Source of the DNA: a virus
IMG/VR virus record: IMGVR_UViG_3300009788_000184
Location: 1 to 40,207 of that record
Direction: 5' to 3' (one strand)
Length of the DNA: 40,207 bases
Part shown: piece by piece, positions 7,300-16,800 of the stretch
Layout: each line of letters begins with the position of its first letter
Numbering within the stretch: position 1 is the stretch's first letter
Notes under the pieces: generated by a model
Databases searched by the model: none
Seen by the model: the letters and a program-made list of their open reading frames with translations, nothing else
Told to the model about the DNA's origin: nothing
Made by a program: the position numbers and the translations under genes

Positions 7300-7794
7300 C
7301 TAAGGTGCGTAAAATGGTGCTTTAAAGGGATTTTGTGAGACAAATTTGAATTTATGGCCCGAAAATGTGCCTGGTTTTCGGCCCGAATCTAAGTTCGCCT
7401 CAAATTTAAAAGGGTATTCGGGAGATCCTAATAATTTTTGCTGGCCGTCTGGATAGGTGTAAACGATAATGAACCTATAATCAGGCATGATGTTAAATTG
7501 ATTGCTGTTTACCGGAATATCTTTAGCAACATCACCAATTAGTGTTTGGTTATAAAGTGGACGTTGTGGGCCTGATCGCTGCCTTTCTTTAAAGTTAGTC
7601 GTTTCAACTACAGCTGCCAGCGTTAAAAAATTTTTGCCTGGTATAATAGTGATTGCATTAGTAATCGTGTTATTGCTATTTATAAACTCAGGAAATGTTA
7701 AAATCCATTGTAATGGAAGATAGGTTAAAACGGTAATTCCTGCAATATTTGGCTGATTACAGTTTGGTGAAATACTCTCTAATTGTTCTGACAT
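7300..7794 (-). CDS. Putative tail or head structural protein
   Basis: This 164-residue beta-rich protein starts SPNCNQPNIAGITVLTYLPL, an opening I associate with structural proteins of Bacteroidetes phages. Its C-terminus (SGHKFKFVSQNPFKAPFY) has the pattern of a tail-tube or baseplate protein that ends in a strand packing on neighbours. It is followed by the late promoter of the capsid operon, and the next gene upstream is the unknown 7899-8369. It is a second candidate for the major tail protein besides 3438-4001; I cannot decide between them. Confidence 0.6.
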   Translation of the reverse strand: MSEQLESISPNCNQPNIAGITVLTYLPLQWILTFPEFINSNNTITNAITIIPGKNFLTLAAVVETTNFKERQRSGPQRPLYNQTLIGDVAKDIPVNSNQFNIMPDYRFIIVYTYPDGQQKLLGSPEYPFKFEANLDSGRKPGTFSGHKFKFVSQNPFKAPFYAP

Positions 7795-7898
7795 GGTTTT
7801 ATTTTATATAATGGACAAGGTTGTTTTTATTATTTTATCAATACAATAATATCTAAAGGCTCTACAGGTTTTTTTTGATGTCAACTGCATTTTTATGC

Positions 7899-8369
7899 TT
7901 ATTTTTTCTTTATTTTCTCTCGATGCCTGAAATACATTTTTTGCAATCCTCCAAATGAAATATCATTATCATCCAAATTATAAAAATCCATAAAATTGAG
8001 GATGTTGTCTTTTATATTCCCATTAGAATGCGTTCCTTTTTTTTCAATATTATAGTCTAAAAAATTAACCAATTTTTCCTCAAACATTCCCCTGAGTAAT
8101 TGATCAATTTTATGAATTCGTTTATTGTCATAACGAAATCGATTCTCCCTCATCTGCTCATTGCTGATTTGTATTTTTAACGAATCGTTGAATGACCTTT
8201 CTTTTCGGTAACTCAGTTTTATGTTTTGCCTGGTAAAATTGTAAAAGATAATCTCTGAATAAACGCACTTTCCAATGGATATTTTAAAGGGTTCAATAGT
8301 CTTATGCATGGCTATCATTTTCTTAATGTGAGAATGAATTGGCATTTCTATAATTAACCCTTTATTCAT
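7899..8369 (-). CDS. Uncharacterised basic protein next to iteron region
   Basis: This 156-residue protein is rich in Lys/Arg and aromatic residues. Its C-terminal DNDISFGGLQKMYFRHRE has the look of an uncharacterised protein family found in Bacteroidetes phages and conjugative elements. It lies alone between the repeat-rich non-coding region 8370-8877 and a 104-bp gap, inside the late block but apparently with its own promoter (a TATATTTG box at 8436-8443). A DNA-binding or replication-initiation role at the repeats is an attractive inference, but no known DNA-binding motif is evident. Confidence 0.65.
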   Translation of the reverse strand: MNKGLIIEMPIHSHIKKMIAMHKTIEPFKISIGKCVYSEIIFYNFTRQNIKLSYRKERSFNDSLKIQISNEQMRENRFRYDNKRIHKIDQLLRGMFEEKLVNFLDYNIEKKGTHSNGNIKDNILNFMDFYNLDDNDISFGGLQKMYFRHREKIKKK

Positions 8370-8443
8370 TCAATAAGATTATAATAATGAGGTGTATAAG
8401 CAACATTTTTTTTGAGATTTTTTTTAAGAATCAGTCAAATATA

Positions 8444-8461
8444 ATACAAAAATCGGACAAA
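8444..8461 (-). promoter_or_regulatory. Shared 18-bp upstream motif, copy 2
   Basis: On the minus strand this reads TTTGTCCGATTTTTGTAT and differs by one base from the copy upstream of the terminase operon (2957-2974). A TATATTTG box (TAnnTTTG) follows at 8436-8443. It probably belongs to the promoter of the 7899-8369 gene, giving a leader of roughly 60 nt. Confidence 0.45.
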
Positions 8462-8463
8462 AC

Positions 8464-8768
8464 TGCTCAACCGGTCAACCCTGATTTTATTTTTTAATTC
8501 AACTAATTGTAAATGAAATAGTTGATTGATATTTTATGCAGTTGACCACTTTTTAGAGAATAAAGTAATCGACTCATTTACAAATAATTAACAAAAACGT
8601 GTTTGGCTCAACTGCTCAACTTATCTCAAATTTGCTCAACTGGTCAACCTTAAAGTAATATTTAGATAAATAGTATAAGTAATTGATAGTTAATATATTA
8701 TATCTATTAATTTATATTAAAGTTGAGCAGTTGACCAGTTGACCGTAATTTTACGATAAACGGTCAAG
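8464..8768. repeat. Iteron-like cluster of 8-bp TGSTCAAC repeats
   Basis: Plus-orientation copies lie at 8464-8471, 8472-8479, 8605-8612, 8613-8620, 8633-8640 and 8641-8648. Inverted copies lie at 8541-8548, 8722-8729, 8730-8737 and 8738-8745. A diverged copy (CGGTCAAG) sits at 8761-8768. Copies abut with an exact 8-bp period in blocks of two or three. The core TCAAC or its complement occurs 12 times in about 280 bp. The forward and inverted blocks face each other across an AT-rich segment. Confidence 0.8.
8650..8720. other. AT-rich candidate DNA-unwinding element
   Basis: Only 7 of 71 bases are G or C. It is flanked on one side by forward TGSTCAAC repeats and on the other by inverted ones. 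Iteron-flanked AT-rich DNA is the typical unwinding site of a replication origin. Confidence 0.45.
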
Positions 8769-8877
8769 GCTTTAAATGACTCGAAAACCGTCAAAACAAC
8801 ATTCGGACCGCATGCATGCATTTAGACATAAAAATTTTAGGAGTACAAGAGTGTAATGGAATGAAGAATAAAATTAA

Positions 8878-10629
8878 TTAAGCGATTGATGTATCACTTT
8901 GCTCTTTAGCAACGAATAAACAGGTTGATTTTGATGCCTTATTTCCTTTTAATGTAATGGAGAGCTCTTTTAGAATACCTCTCATTTGTCCAGCTGGTGA
9001 CTGTATTTTATAATTAGGAAATCGAAATCGTGACATTTCAGATACTTTATGGACTGGTAGATCTAACAACCTGGTAATTTCTTTAGATTGATTAATGGCC
9101 TCAATGAATGGCTTATAAAAGGTTTCCACCAACCCATCATCACCATCCCAGGTTAATGACAAATCACCCACTTTTCCAATACTAGGTTCTGTAGAGAATG
9201 GTGTGGCCAATGGATACGGATTACCTAAATTATTCAATTGTTTTCCTCTATAAAATGTCAGTACTAAATTATCTAAGTGATCATCTGGTCCGGAAACATC
9301 AACGAAAGGAAGTCCGAAAATATCCAATAATGTTGATGGGTAAGAATCTCCTTTTAATGGGCCTCTATACACGCCAACGGTATTGAGTGATCCTATTGGA
9401 TCAGCTGCAACAATTGGCAGAGTCGGAAAGGATGCCCATAAAGCCCAATTTACAGAAACATACTGCTGTGTAACAAACAAATACCTGTCTGGTGAAGTGA
9501 TATCTGTTTTTCCATCTCCTATAACCACTTTAGCTGGCGTATATTCAGGATTTTTAAAGAGCACATCCTTACTATCATCTGCATAACTAAAGGAGAAACC
9601 TTCAGAAAATTTTCTGGAATAAGAATACTTTGGATTTGTAAACTTGGTTAGATCCTCTTCAGGAGTGTTCAAAATTTCAGTAACAGATCTAACTTCAATA
9701 CTATTTTTATCAATGAATAAAATTTGGTTAAAATTCACCTTTAACAAATTTACAATGGCTAAACCACTCACATCAGGCAAATGGTCCTCCAGTTTAAGAT
9801 CTCTTTTTAAGGGCTGAAAATCACTCACCGGTGGATCAGCATCAACGGTATTATTATTAAACATGCTGAGCTGTTTAATGTCTGTCAATTCTAAGAAATC
9901 ACCAATAATTGTCAAGTTAACTACCTTAAATATCTCCTTTAAAACATGGGTGTATTTAATAAAAGGTATATAGGTAACTGACCAGAATATCTGTTCAATA
10001 TTAGTAGTGTCAAATGGATGGTTATATTGATAACTACCGTCTGTAAAAGGATTAATAAATCGAAACGGCCAATTGAAATCAGGAAAAGATTGCTGATCAC
10101 CCTCGTTGTATCCATAAGACTCAGACAGCACGGTTGGCCATGAATGGGTTGCGTCAATATCATCTTCATTAAATGGATCGTTTTTAAATGCCTGAAAAGA
10201 ATCCTCCTGAAAATTCCATCGATCTTCTAAAGAGGCAAAAGAATCAGGATGAAAATCATATTGGTGAATCGATTCTAAGTCCAAATCTCTGATCCTAAAA
10301 TCCTTCAATCGCTTACTGATTGCTAAATCCTCATTATTGATAAAACATGAATAGGAGTCGTTATTTGGGTTCTTAATGGACAATACACCCTGCAGCATCA
10401 AAATGCCTTCAAAGAAGATCTCACAGGGCAAATTATTAGATTCAGCCGAACTATCAATTCTTTCAACATTGTCAAAAATCGCGCTGTTTCTAGGTGTAAC
10501 TGGCAAAGTAAAGCTATAAGAGAAAGCATTGTTTAATGGATTCTGCCTAAACATTGGGTTCTCAAACTTCAATGTGATTGAAGCTTCACCAACATCTACA
10601 AATTCACCTTTTACTTTGATCTGAAGCAT
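8878..10629 (-). CDS. Tail-tip/baseplate-type protein
   Basis: This is a 583-residue beta-rich protein. The N-terminus (KGEFVDVGEASITLKFENPM, then SYSFTLPVTPRNSAIFDNVE) matches a conserved opening of large tail-tip proteins in Bacteroidetes phages, in which a short beta domain with FTLP precedes long divergent domains. It is the third large gene after the tape measure, so it is placed in the distal tail/baseplate. No enzymatic motif is seen. It is the last tail gene before the 508-bp non-coding region. Confidence 0.7.
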   Translation of the reverse strand: MLQIKVKGEFVDVGEASITLKFENPMFRQNPLNNAFSYSFTLPVTPRNSAIFDNVERIDSSAESNNLPCEIFFEGILMLQGVLSIKNPNNDSYSCFINNEDLAISKRLKDFRIRDLDLESIHQYDFHPDSFASLEDRWNFQEDSFQAFKNDPFNEDDIDATHSWPTVLSESYGYNEGDQQSFPDFNWPFRFINPFTDGSYQYNHPFDTTNIEQIFWSVTYIPFIKYTHVLKEIFKVVNLTIIGDFLELTDIKQLSMFNNNTVDADPPVSDFQPLKRDLKLEDHLPDVSGLAIVNLLKVNFNQILFIDKNSIEVRSVTEILNTPEEDLTKFTNPKYSYSRKFSEGFSFSYADDSKDVLFKNPEYTPAKVVIGDGKTDITSPDRYLFVTQQYVSVNWALWASFPTLPIVAADPIGSLNTVGVYRGPLKGDSYPSTLLDIFGLPFVDVSGPDDHLDNLVLTFYRGKQLNNLGNPYPLATPFSTEPSIGKVGDLSLTWDGDDGLVETFYKPFIEAINQSKEITRLLDLPVHKVSEMSRFRFPNYKIQSPAGQMRGILKELSITLKGNKASKSTCLFVAKEQSDTSIA

Positions 10630-10632
10630 TGA

Positions 10633-10824
10633 CTATTTTTTAACAAGAGTTTTAGTGAATGCTGTATAATCAACATTATTAGTATCCAAATAAGCAATAG
10701 CATCAGCAAAATCATCCGCTATATATAAGGAATAGTTGTCAGCATCCATGCTGACATCATGCTCTCCATTAACGAATTCATGCAATAAATTACCGGCTGT
10801 TTTAATTATGATCGTAAATTTCAT
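10633..10824 (-). CDS. Small uncharacterised tail-region protein
   Basis: This 63-residue acidic protein sits between two large tail genes with only 3-bp and 10-bp gaps, so it is surely co-transcribed. It begins MKFTIIIKTAGNLLHEFVNG and ends in a Lys pair. There is no membrane segment. I do not recognise it. Confidence 0.6.
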   Translation of the reverse strand: MKFTIIIKTAGNLLHEFVNGEHDVSMDADNYSLYIADDFADAIAYLDTNNVDYTAFTKTLVKK

Positions 10825-10834
10825 TTTATATGAT

Positions 10835-13300
10835 TTAAGTTATTAATATCCATCCAAAATCTGCCACCAATCCCTCACCAACAAATTCACCGGTCCCATT
10901 TAAAATATCTAATGCGAAAGCTGATAATGGCAAATCAGGATTACCGGACACATTTAATACGGTACCAGAAAAAGTGTAACGATTTCTAAAATTCCAGAGA
11001 TCTAAAATAATCGTATCCAGGTTATCATTTGAAATGTTATTGGATGATATGTCAATCGACTCTAGAGCAGGATGATACCCTACAATTACATTATCTAAAC
11101 TATTTCCTGCAAAGCTGACCACTTCTAATTTAATGAACTCTGAAATATCTAACTCTCCAGTGATCATGTTTCCAAATAAGCTTAAAGTAGCCACATTCCT
11201 GAGCTCACTAATGTCTATTTCTGTCACCACCTGAGAGGCTAACGTAAATAAACTGATCTCTTCTGGACATGGTAGATTATAGTCAATACTTATTGTAAAA
11301 ACACTGAATAAAGTGTCACTGATCACATTGGCACCTATAGCAAGTGGCTCTAAGGTTTCATTATTTCCAGCCTTAAAATCAACCCAACTGTCCTGTACCA
11401 CATTGGATGAAATCACAAATAAATGGCTGCCAAAATCATCCGTTTTCCAGGTGATGTGTTTATTTCTTAGGGTGACATTAAAATCATAATCCAGTATTTC
11501 ACCAGTATCCAGTGTTAATTGTGCCGTCACCCTATAAACATCCTCCTGAGTAATCTTAGGAACAATGTCCCACTGTAATGTTGGGAAAGGAGAAACCACG
11601 GTGATGATCAGATTACCGGAAGAATCAAAAACTTTTAAAGAACCCATGGCCGTAACCTTTGTTTTATTTTCATCAACAATGAAAGCAGTCATACCACAAT
11701 TAAACACCACATCTATAAGCGGTTTTCTTTTTAGATCACTCAGTTTATTTTTCAATATGGATTTCTGCAGGGTGAAAGAAAGCGAATGTAAAAATTGACG
11801 ACATTCTGTAATTTTATAGGATCCCTGATCAATAAACACTGGAATATATTCATTATCCTCAATTAAGAAAGAATTAGATTCAATCAATAGATCCTGCAGG
11901 GCAATAGCATCAACCTGTCGCATGAATCCACTCCTGGCTTCAAAATTATTTCGACTGTTTTGATCAAATTGATATTCCTGGCCATTAACAATCTGATAAC
12001 CTTTGTTTAAAATTCGATCAGAAAAACTTCGCTCTATTTTTAAATTGGTGATCCATTCTCCCCTAGTTAATAAACTCTCTGGAGAGCAAAAAGAATTTAA
12101 ATACACAATTAAACGGCCACATTCATGCACCCTACAATCCAACAAAAATGTTTTTATCTCGCTTACGATATCTAAGTTAGCATTGATGATCCAAACCTCC
12201 CACTTAAACACCTCTTTTGCCGGATTGATTGCTGCAATATTTAATTGGGTGTAACCAATAGGAAGGACCATCCTCTGCCACCTATCCAAATTCGTGACAG
12301 CTGACAGCTGATCAGCTGATGTGGTTCCATCTTTATAGTAAGCTTTGTGAACCACCTTAAAATCATCTAATTTGTTGGTATAATTTATCCATGTCAACCA
12401 ATCCGGTTGATCAACATGTAATGTTTTAAAATTAGGCGACCAAGTGAGGAATTTACTTTTTAATGAAATAAAGGAGAATGGATCAATTTTAGGAAAATCC
12501 TCCACACTCACACCACCACAATGAGCCAACCTCAGGCAATCATATTTCCATTCACTGTTTTTACCATCGGTCGCTTCAGCTACTCTGATATAATAAGTTA
12601 AGGTTATATTTTCCTCAATGGGTAAACCGGCATTTATATCAGCTGGCAAAGGTGGCTCTAAAAAACTATTGGTTAGCTCTGCATGAAGCGCAGCTGAAAC
12701 ATCTATTTCTAATTTTCCTGCATCATCTGGAGCAGCTGAAGCAGACATTATTTTTTCAAACACATCAGGATCATTAAAATCCTGCTTATACAATTCAGCC
12801 AGAATAAAAATGTTATTGCGATCAGGTTTTAAAAAATCAGTTGATATTATTTCTGATACCCGACCAGAATTATCAGCGTATCCCGTTGGAACCAAATCAG
12901 CAATCGCCTCCTTAGCAGTCGCTGTGATTACTGTTGGACTATCTAAATTTAATGTGTAATGTGTTTTTAAAATAGGGTTTTTTTGCATCTCAGCTAACAC
13001 ATCGATTACCCAATTGGCCAGTGTAGGATTTGGTCCACCTGGTACTTCAGATTTTAATTCGGATCCCTTTCCATCAGGATTGAGCACATAGTCAAATTGA
13101 ACGTTAATTGATAGTTTACTGATGGGATCAATAAAACTAAAAACCATGTACTTATCTACCTCTACTAAGTCGGTAAAAGTGAACGTGATGAATGGAAAGA
13201 CAAAAGGAGTATCGTATAATTTATTTGTTTGTAAAGAATAGTTAATTGGGTTCTTTACAAAAGATATTTCAACCGGATGTTCTATAATTTCTACACTCAT
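10835..13300 (-). CDS. Large tail protein with C-terminal leucine-rich repeats
   Basis: This 821-residue protein has a beta-rich N-terminal ~250 residues resembling tail-tip proteins of Bacteroidetes phages (opening VEIIEHPVEISFVKNPINYS). The last ~140 residues form an LRR stretch: TEIDISELRNVATLSLFGNM, LDISEFIKLEVVSFAGNSLD and LESIDISSNNISNDNLDTI follow the LxxLxLxxN pattern, and a final NVSGNPDLPLSAFALDI closes it. LRR domains bind proteins or glycans, so this part may contact the host surface. It sits two genes after the tape measure, with 3 bp separating it from the gene before. Confidence 0.75.
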   Translation of the reverse strand: MSVEIIEHPVEISFVKNPINYSLQTNKLYDTPFVFPFITFTFTDLVEVDKYMVFSFIDPISKLSINVQFDYVLNPDGKGSELKSEVPGGPNPTLANWVIDVLAEMQKNPILKTHYTLNLDSPTVITATAKEAIADLVPTGYADNSGRVSEIISTDFLKPDRNNIFILAELYKQDFNDPDVFEKIMSASAAPDDAGKLEIDVSAALHAELTNSFLEPPLPADINAGLPIEENITLTYYIRVAEATDGKNSEWKYDCLRLAHCGGVSVEDFPKIDPFSFISLKSKFLTWSPNFKTLHVDQPDWLTWINYTNKLDDFKVVHKAYYKDGTTSADQLSAVTNLDRWQRMVLPIGYTQLNIAAINPAKEVFKWEVWIINANLDIVSEIKTFLLDCRVHECGRLIVYLNSFCSPESLLTRGEWITNLKIERSFSDRILNKGYQIVNGQEYQFDQNSRNNFEARSGFMRQVDAIALQDLLIESNSFLIEDNEYIPVFIDQGSYKITECRQFLHSLSFTLQKSILKNKLSDLKRKPLIDVVFNCGMTAFIVDENKTKVTAMGSLKVFDSSGNLIITVVSPFPTLQWDIVPKITQEDVYRVTAQLTLDTGEILDYDFNVTLRNKHITWKTDDFGSHLFVISSNVVQDSWVDFKAGNNETLEPLAIGANVISDTLFSVFTISIDYNLPCPEEISLFTLASQVVTEIDISELRNVATLSLFGNMITGELDISEFIKLEVVSFAGNSLDNVIVGYHPALESIDISSNNISNDNLDTIILDLWNFRNRYTFSGTVLNVSGNPDLPLSAFALDILNGTGEFVGEGLVADFGWILIT

Positions 13301-13303
13301 AAT

Positions 13304-13876
13304 CTAAGGATTAACTAAAATTGACCAATCATTTGGATCTTTTGGACCAGCCTGATCAGCCCATTTGGTATCATCTAATGTACAATCGAAAAAGTTTTTA
13401 AACTGGAAAAATACTTGGACACCTACATATTCAAAATTTGGACCGCGAGCAATTGAAACATGGAAATCTTTAATTGCATTTTGACTTTTATACCACATTG
13501 AATTTTCATCGGCTGCCTGCGTCTGACTATCAAACTTTATTCGCTTAATGATCTCATTAGCAATTTTTTCACATTCAGTTATTTTCTCTTTTTCATCTTC
13601 AAAATCTTTGTCCTTAGTTTTATGTACAATCATAAAACCACCATCATAATTGTTCAAATTATCTGCTCCCTGCAGACCAGGAGAATAGGCATAATTTACC
13701 AGGATAAAATTGAATGTTTTTTCAACGGTCAAAGATCTCAAACCAGACAAAACTTCCTCAATGTTAATCCGAAAAAAAGCTTTTTTCTTAGGTACTGCAT
13801 TTAGATCATGATCGATGTCCACATGTTGAGTGGCAAGATCTTCAAAGTAATCCGTATATGATGTATAATCTGACAT
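13304..13876 (-). CDS. Putative tail protein following the tape measure
   Basis: This 190-residue soluble protein begins SDYTSYTDYFEDLATQHVDI and has alternating beta and helical segments, with a Trp/Phe-rich C-terminus. Similar short proteins follow the tape measure in Bacteroidetes phage tail modules, where they are usually left unnamed. It is 15 bp after the tape measure and 3 bp before the LRR tail protein. A distal-tail or initiator role is inferred from position only. Confidence 0.65.
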   Translation of the reverse strand: MSDYTSYTDYFEDLATQHVDIDHDLNAVPKKKAFFRINIEEVLSGLRSLTVEKTFNFILVNYAYSPGLQGADNLNNYDGGFMIVHKTKDKDFEDEKEKITECEKIANEIIKRIKFDSQTQAADENSMWYKSQNAIKDFHVSIARGPNFEYVGVQVFFQFKNFFDCTLDDTKWADQAGPKDPNDWSILVNP

Positions 13877-13891
13877 AGTTAATTTTTATAG

Positions 13892-16800
13892 TTATTCAAC
13901 ATCTCCTTTAATCTCTTCAATTTCTAATTGTTTCGCAGTTATTTGGTCCACATCTTCATCGCTCATAACGATAAAAATACCTTTGGCCAAAATAGCATTC
14001 AAGTTATTTACAGCTGCAGTTAATTCAGCTTTTATTGCTAAATCTGAGCTGGTTGCTGCGTTTTCTTCTACCTGATCAATGTCTGGTGTTTCAGTCTGAT
14101 CAATGTTACCTGTTTCAGCTGTAAATCCACCTTGCTGAAATTGTCTACCGGTTCTAATGGCTTCAATAATATTTACCTGATCAGCGACCATAGGATTTCT
14201 TAAAAGGTGTCCAGGTATAAAATACTCAGGTTCCGTTTCATTCATCAACATGATCCGCGGACCTCCTTTCATGACTCCTCCTGATCGATCACTACTAAAT
14301 TTTGCATTGTATGACTTTCCATCATCAGCTCCTATAGCTTTCATGGTACCACCACCACCTTTAAATTGAGGAAGTGGCTGAGAGGAAATGATGGCAATTT
14401 GAGCAATACCTTCAGCAACGGCTAAAGCAATCAAAGGGATATTTGCTGGAGGGGGTGCTGCTCCTGCAGCTTTTATCACAGCTAAAGCAGCATCAATAGT
14501 GGCTTGAATAATAGCAGCCTGTTGCTGATCCTTAGCTGCCTTTGTTTTAATTTTAGCTTCCTTTTTTTGCTTTTTCTCTTCTAATTTTGCTGTTGCTGCA
14601 TCAAACTCTTCCTGGCTGATCAAACCAGCGTCCAATCTTTGTTGAAGGATTTCTGCCTCTTTTTTTGCTTTCTTATCTAATTCAGCTAGCTCTTTATCAG
14701 CTGCAATTTGCTGGAATTGTGCAATGGTACCAATCCCATTTTGAACAAAACTAATCGCTGCATCTGCCACTTGTTGCCGTAATGCTTTTTGTTTGGCTGC
14801 CTGTGCTGTATCTAGATCTAGTTCCTGTTGCCTGAATTCTGCATTGACTTGGGCCACACGTGCATCAAATTCATCCTTTGAGATCAAATCATCTTCACGC
14901 TGTTGTTCTAATGCTAACAACTCAATTTCGCGCTGAGCTTCAATGTTATCTTTTATGGCCTGAATAACTAGAGCCTCTTGATCTCTTCTGGCTCTAAAAT
15001 CATTTTGATTGATCTGATCTAATTTTTGTTGCTGGAGAATCACTTCAGCTTCTGCAATGGATTGAACAGTCCTCAGAACAGCTTCATTTTCCTTTCGTGA
15101 CTCTGCAGCTTGTTTTTTCAAACTCTCCTGCTGCAGCTTTAATTTTCCTGCCTGAAATTCTTTTTCTTTGATCAGCAATAAATCATCCAATTGCTCCTGT
15201 GCCTGCTTTCCAATATCTCCTTTGGTAGTTGCTAATTTTTCTGCAGCTGCTATTTCTTTCGCAAATTTCTTGTCCAGAGATTGCTCCAATTTGGCCAATT
15301 CCTTTTCATCATCCGTTTTCAGAATCTCAATGGCCTCCCTATTTTCTAATTCGATTCTGAATTTATCAACACCAGCTCGTAATTTTTCTAAATTCTTTAG
15401 GGCCTTGTCAGCATTTTTAGAACGTTCTTTTGCTGTTTTACCACTGACAGCTGCTAATTTTGCTTCAATAGCAACAATCTCATTTCCTACTGCAATAAAC
15501 TCAGCTGATCCAATCTGGAGCTCTTCCTGTGCTTTTTTTCTTTCTGCCAGCTCAGCATTTAAGGAGGCAATGGTTTCAATTTGTTTGACAGTTGCATCAG
15601 TTACATCTTCAGCGGTTTGTTCAGTTTCTTCACCAGTTTTTTGCTGAATCCCTGCTAATTTTTGATATTTTTTAACAGCTTCCTCCGCTGATAATCCTGC
15701 TTTAATGTATTCGGCAACTACTTTTTTAGCACTTTCACGGCTTTGTAATTGAGCTTTATCCACATTTTTAAAAGCATCATCTAAGGCCCTTACTTTAGTT
15801 ATTGCTAATTCCAATTCTGGAGGATTCAATGAATCAGCGATGTTGGTGCCTGCGATCTTATCCACAGCACCCAAAACAAATTGAAGCGGTTTTAGCAGTT
15901 GTGAAAATCCTCTAATAACATTATTGAGGGCTGACCTCCATAAATCATCAAAGGATAGAGCTCCATTATTTATATCAGTAATAAAGTTTAAAAATCCAGT
16001 TGCTGTTTGCACTACACCTCTAAGGCTCTGAGAAATGACTCCAGATCCATCTTCAAAACTTAGGACAGCACCCTCATAGGCTGATTGTGCGATTTTAGTA
16101 TCTCCTGCCAGGTTATCCAGCATGGTTTCTGCTGTTCTTCTAGCCACTCCATCAACATCATTTAAAGCTACTGAGAGTTTTTCTATTGATTCGGTTCCAT
16201 CTAAAAAAGTGGCAAAAGCAGCAACCGATCTTTTATCTGTTAATTGTAAAGCCTCACCTAAATCCGTTCCCTCAGCTTCCAACTTTTTTAACCCAGCCAC
16301 TAAACTAGGCAGATCCTTAACTGGCGCGCCTAACGATTTTGCCAATTTACCGTTACTATCTGCCAGATTTAACAAGATATTTCTGGTTGCTGTTGCTGCG
16401 CTCGATGCATCAAATCCAGCATCTGCCAAACTTCCTAAAAGGGTAGTAGTATCCTCTAATCCAAATCCTAATTTTGATGCTACCGGTGCAATGGTAGACA
16501 TCGATGCATTTAGCTTTTCGAAATCAAGCGCACTATTTATAGTTGAAGCAGACAATACATCAACTACACGACCAGTTTCAGAGGCATCTAATCCAAAGGC
16601 TTTTAATGTTGACCCGACTAAAGCAGCTGTTGGAGCTAATTCTGATCCCATGGCTGCAGCACCATTTAAAACACCTTCAGTCATTTCCAGAATATCCTCA
16701 GTTGGGAATCCTAATTTGGCTAATTCTGTCTGTAATCCTGCTACCTCTGTAGCTGTAAATGCTGTAGATGCACCAAGCTCTTTAGATTGATCAGTCAACG

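Larger units (their letters stand above)
8370..8877. other. 508-bp non-coding region, candidate origin or control region
   Basis: This is the largest gene-free stretch. Starting from the 8370 side it holds a TATATTTG box (8436-8443), an 18-bp motif shared with 2957-2974 (at 8444-8461), ten 8-bp TGSTCAAC-type repeats in both orientations (8464-8768), a 71-nt stretch with 7 G/C (8650-8720), and a short palindrome (ATGCATGCAT near 8811-8822). No ORF of credible quality is present. The layout fits a replication origin or a complex operator. Confidence 0.6.

Noticed and set aside
8621-8632. A further TCTCAA unit between iteron pairs
   Set aside because: It lacks the GTCAAC/CTCAAC core followed by the 8-bp phase, so it was not counted.
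15168-15647. 159-codon plus-strand ORF rich in Ser/Ala/Phe
   Set aside because: A typical complement of a coiled-coil gene; no promoter or start context.
16122-16790. 222-codon plus-strand ORF opposite the tape measure
   Set aside because: It mirrors the Ala/Leu/Glu-rich tape measure composition, has no family pattern and lies in the opposite direction to every gene; antisense shadow.
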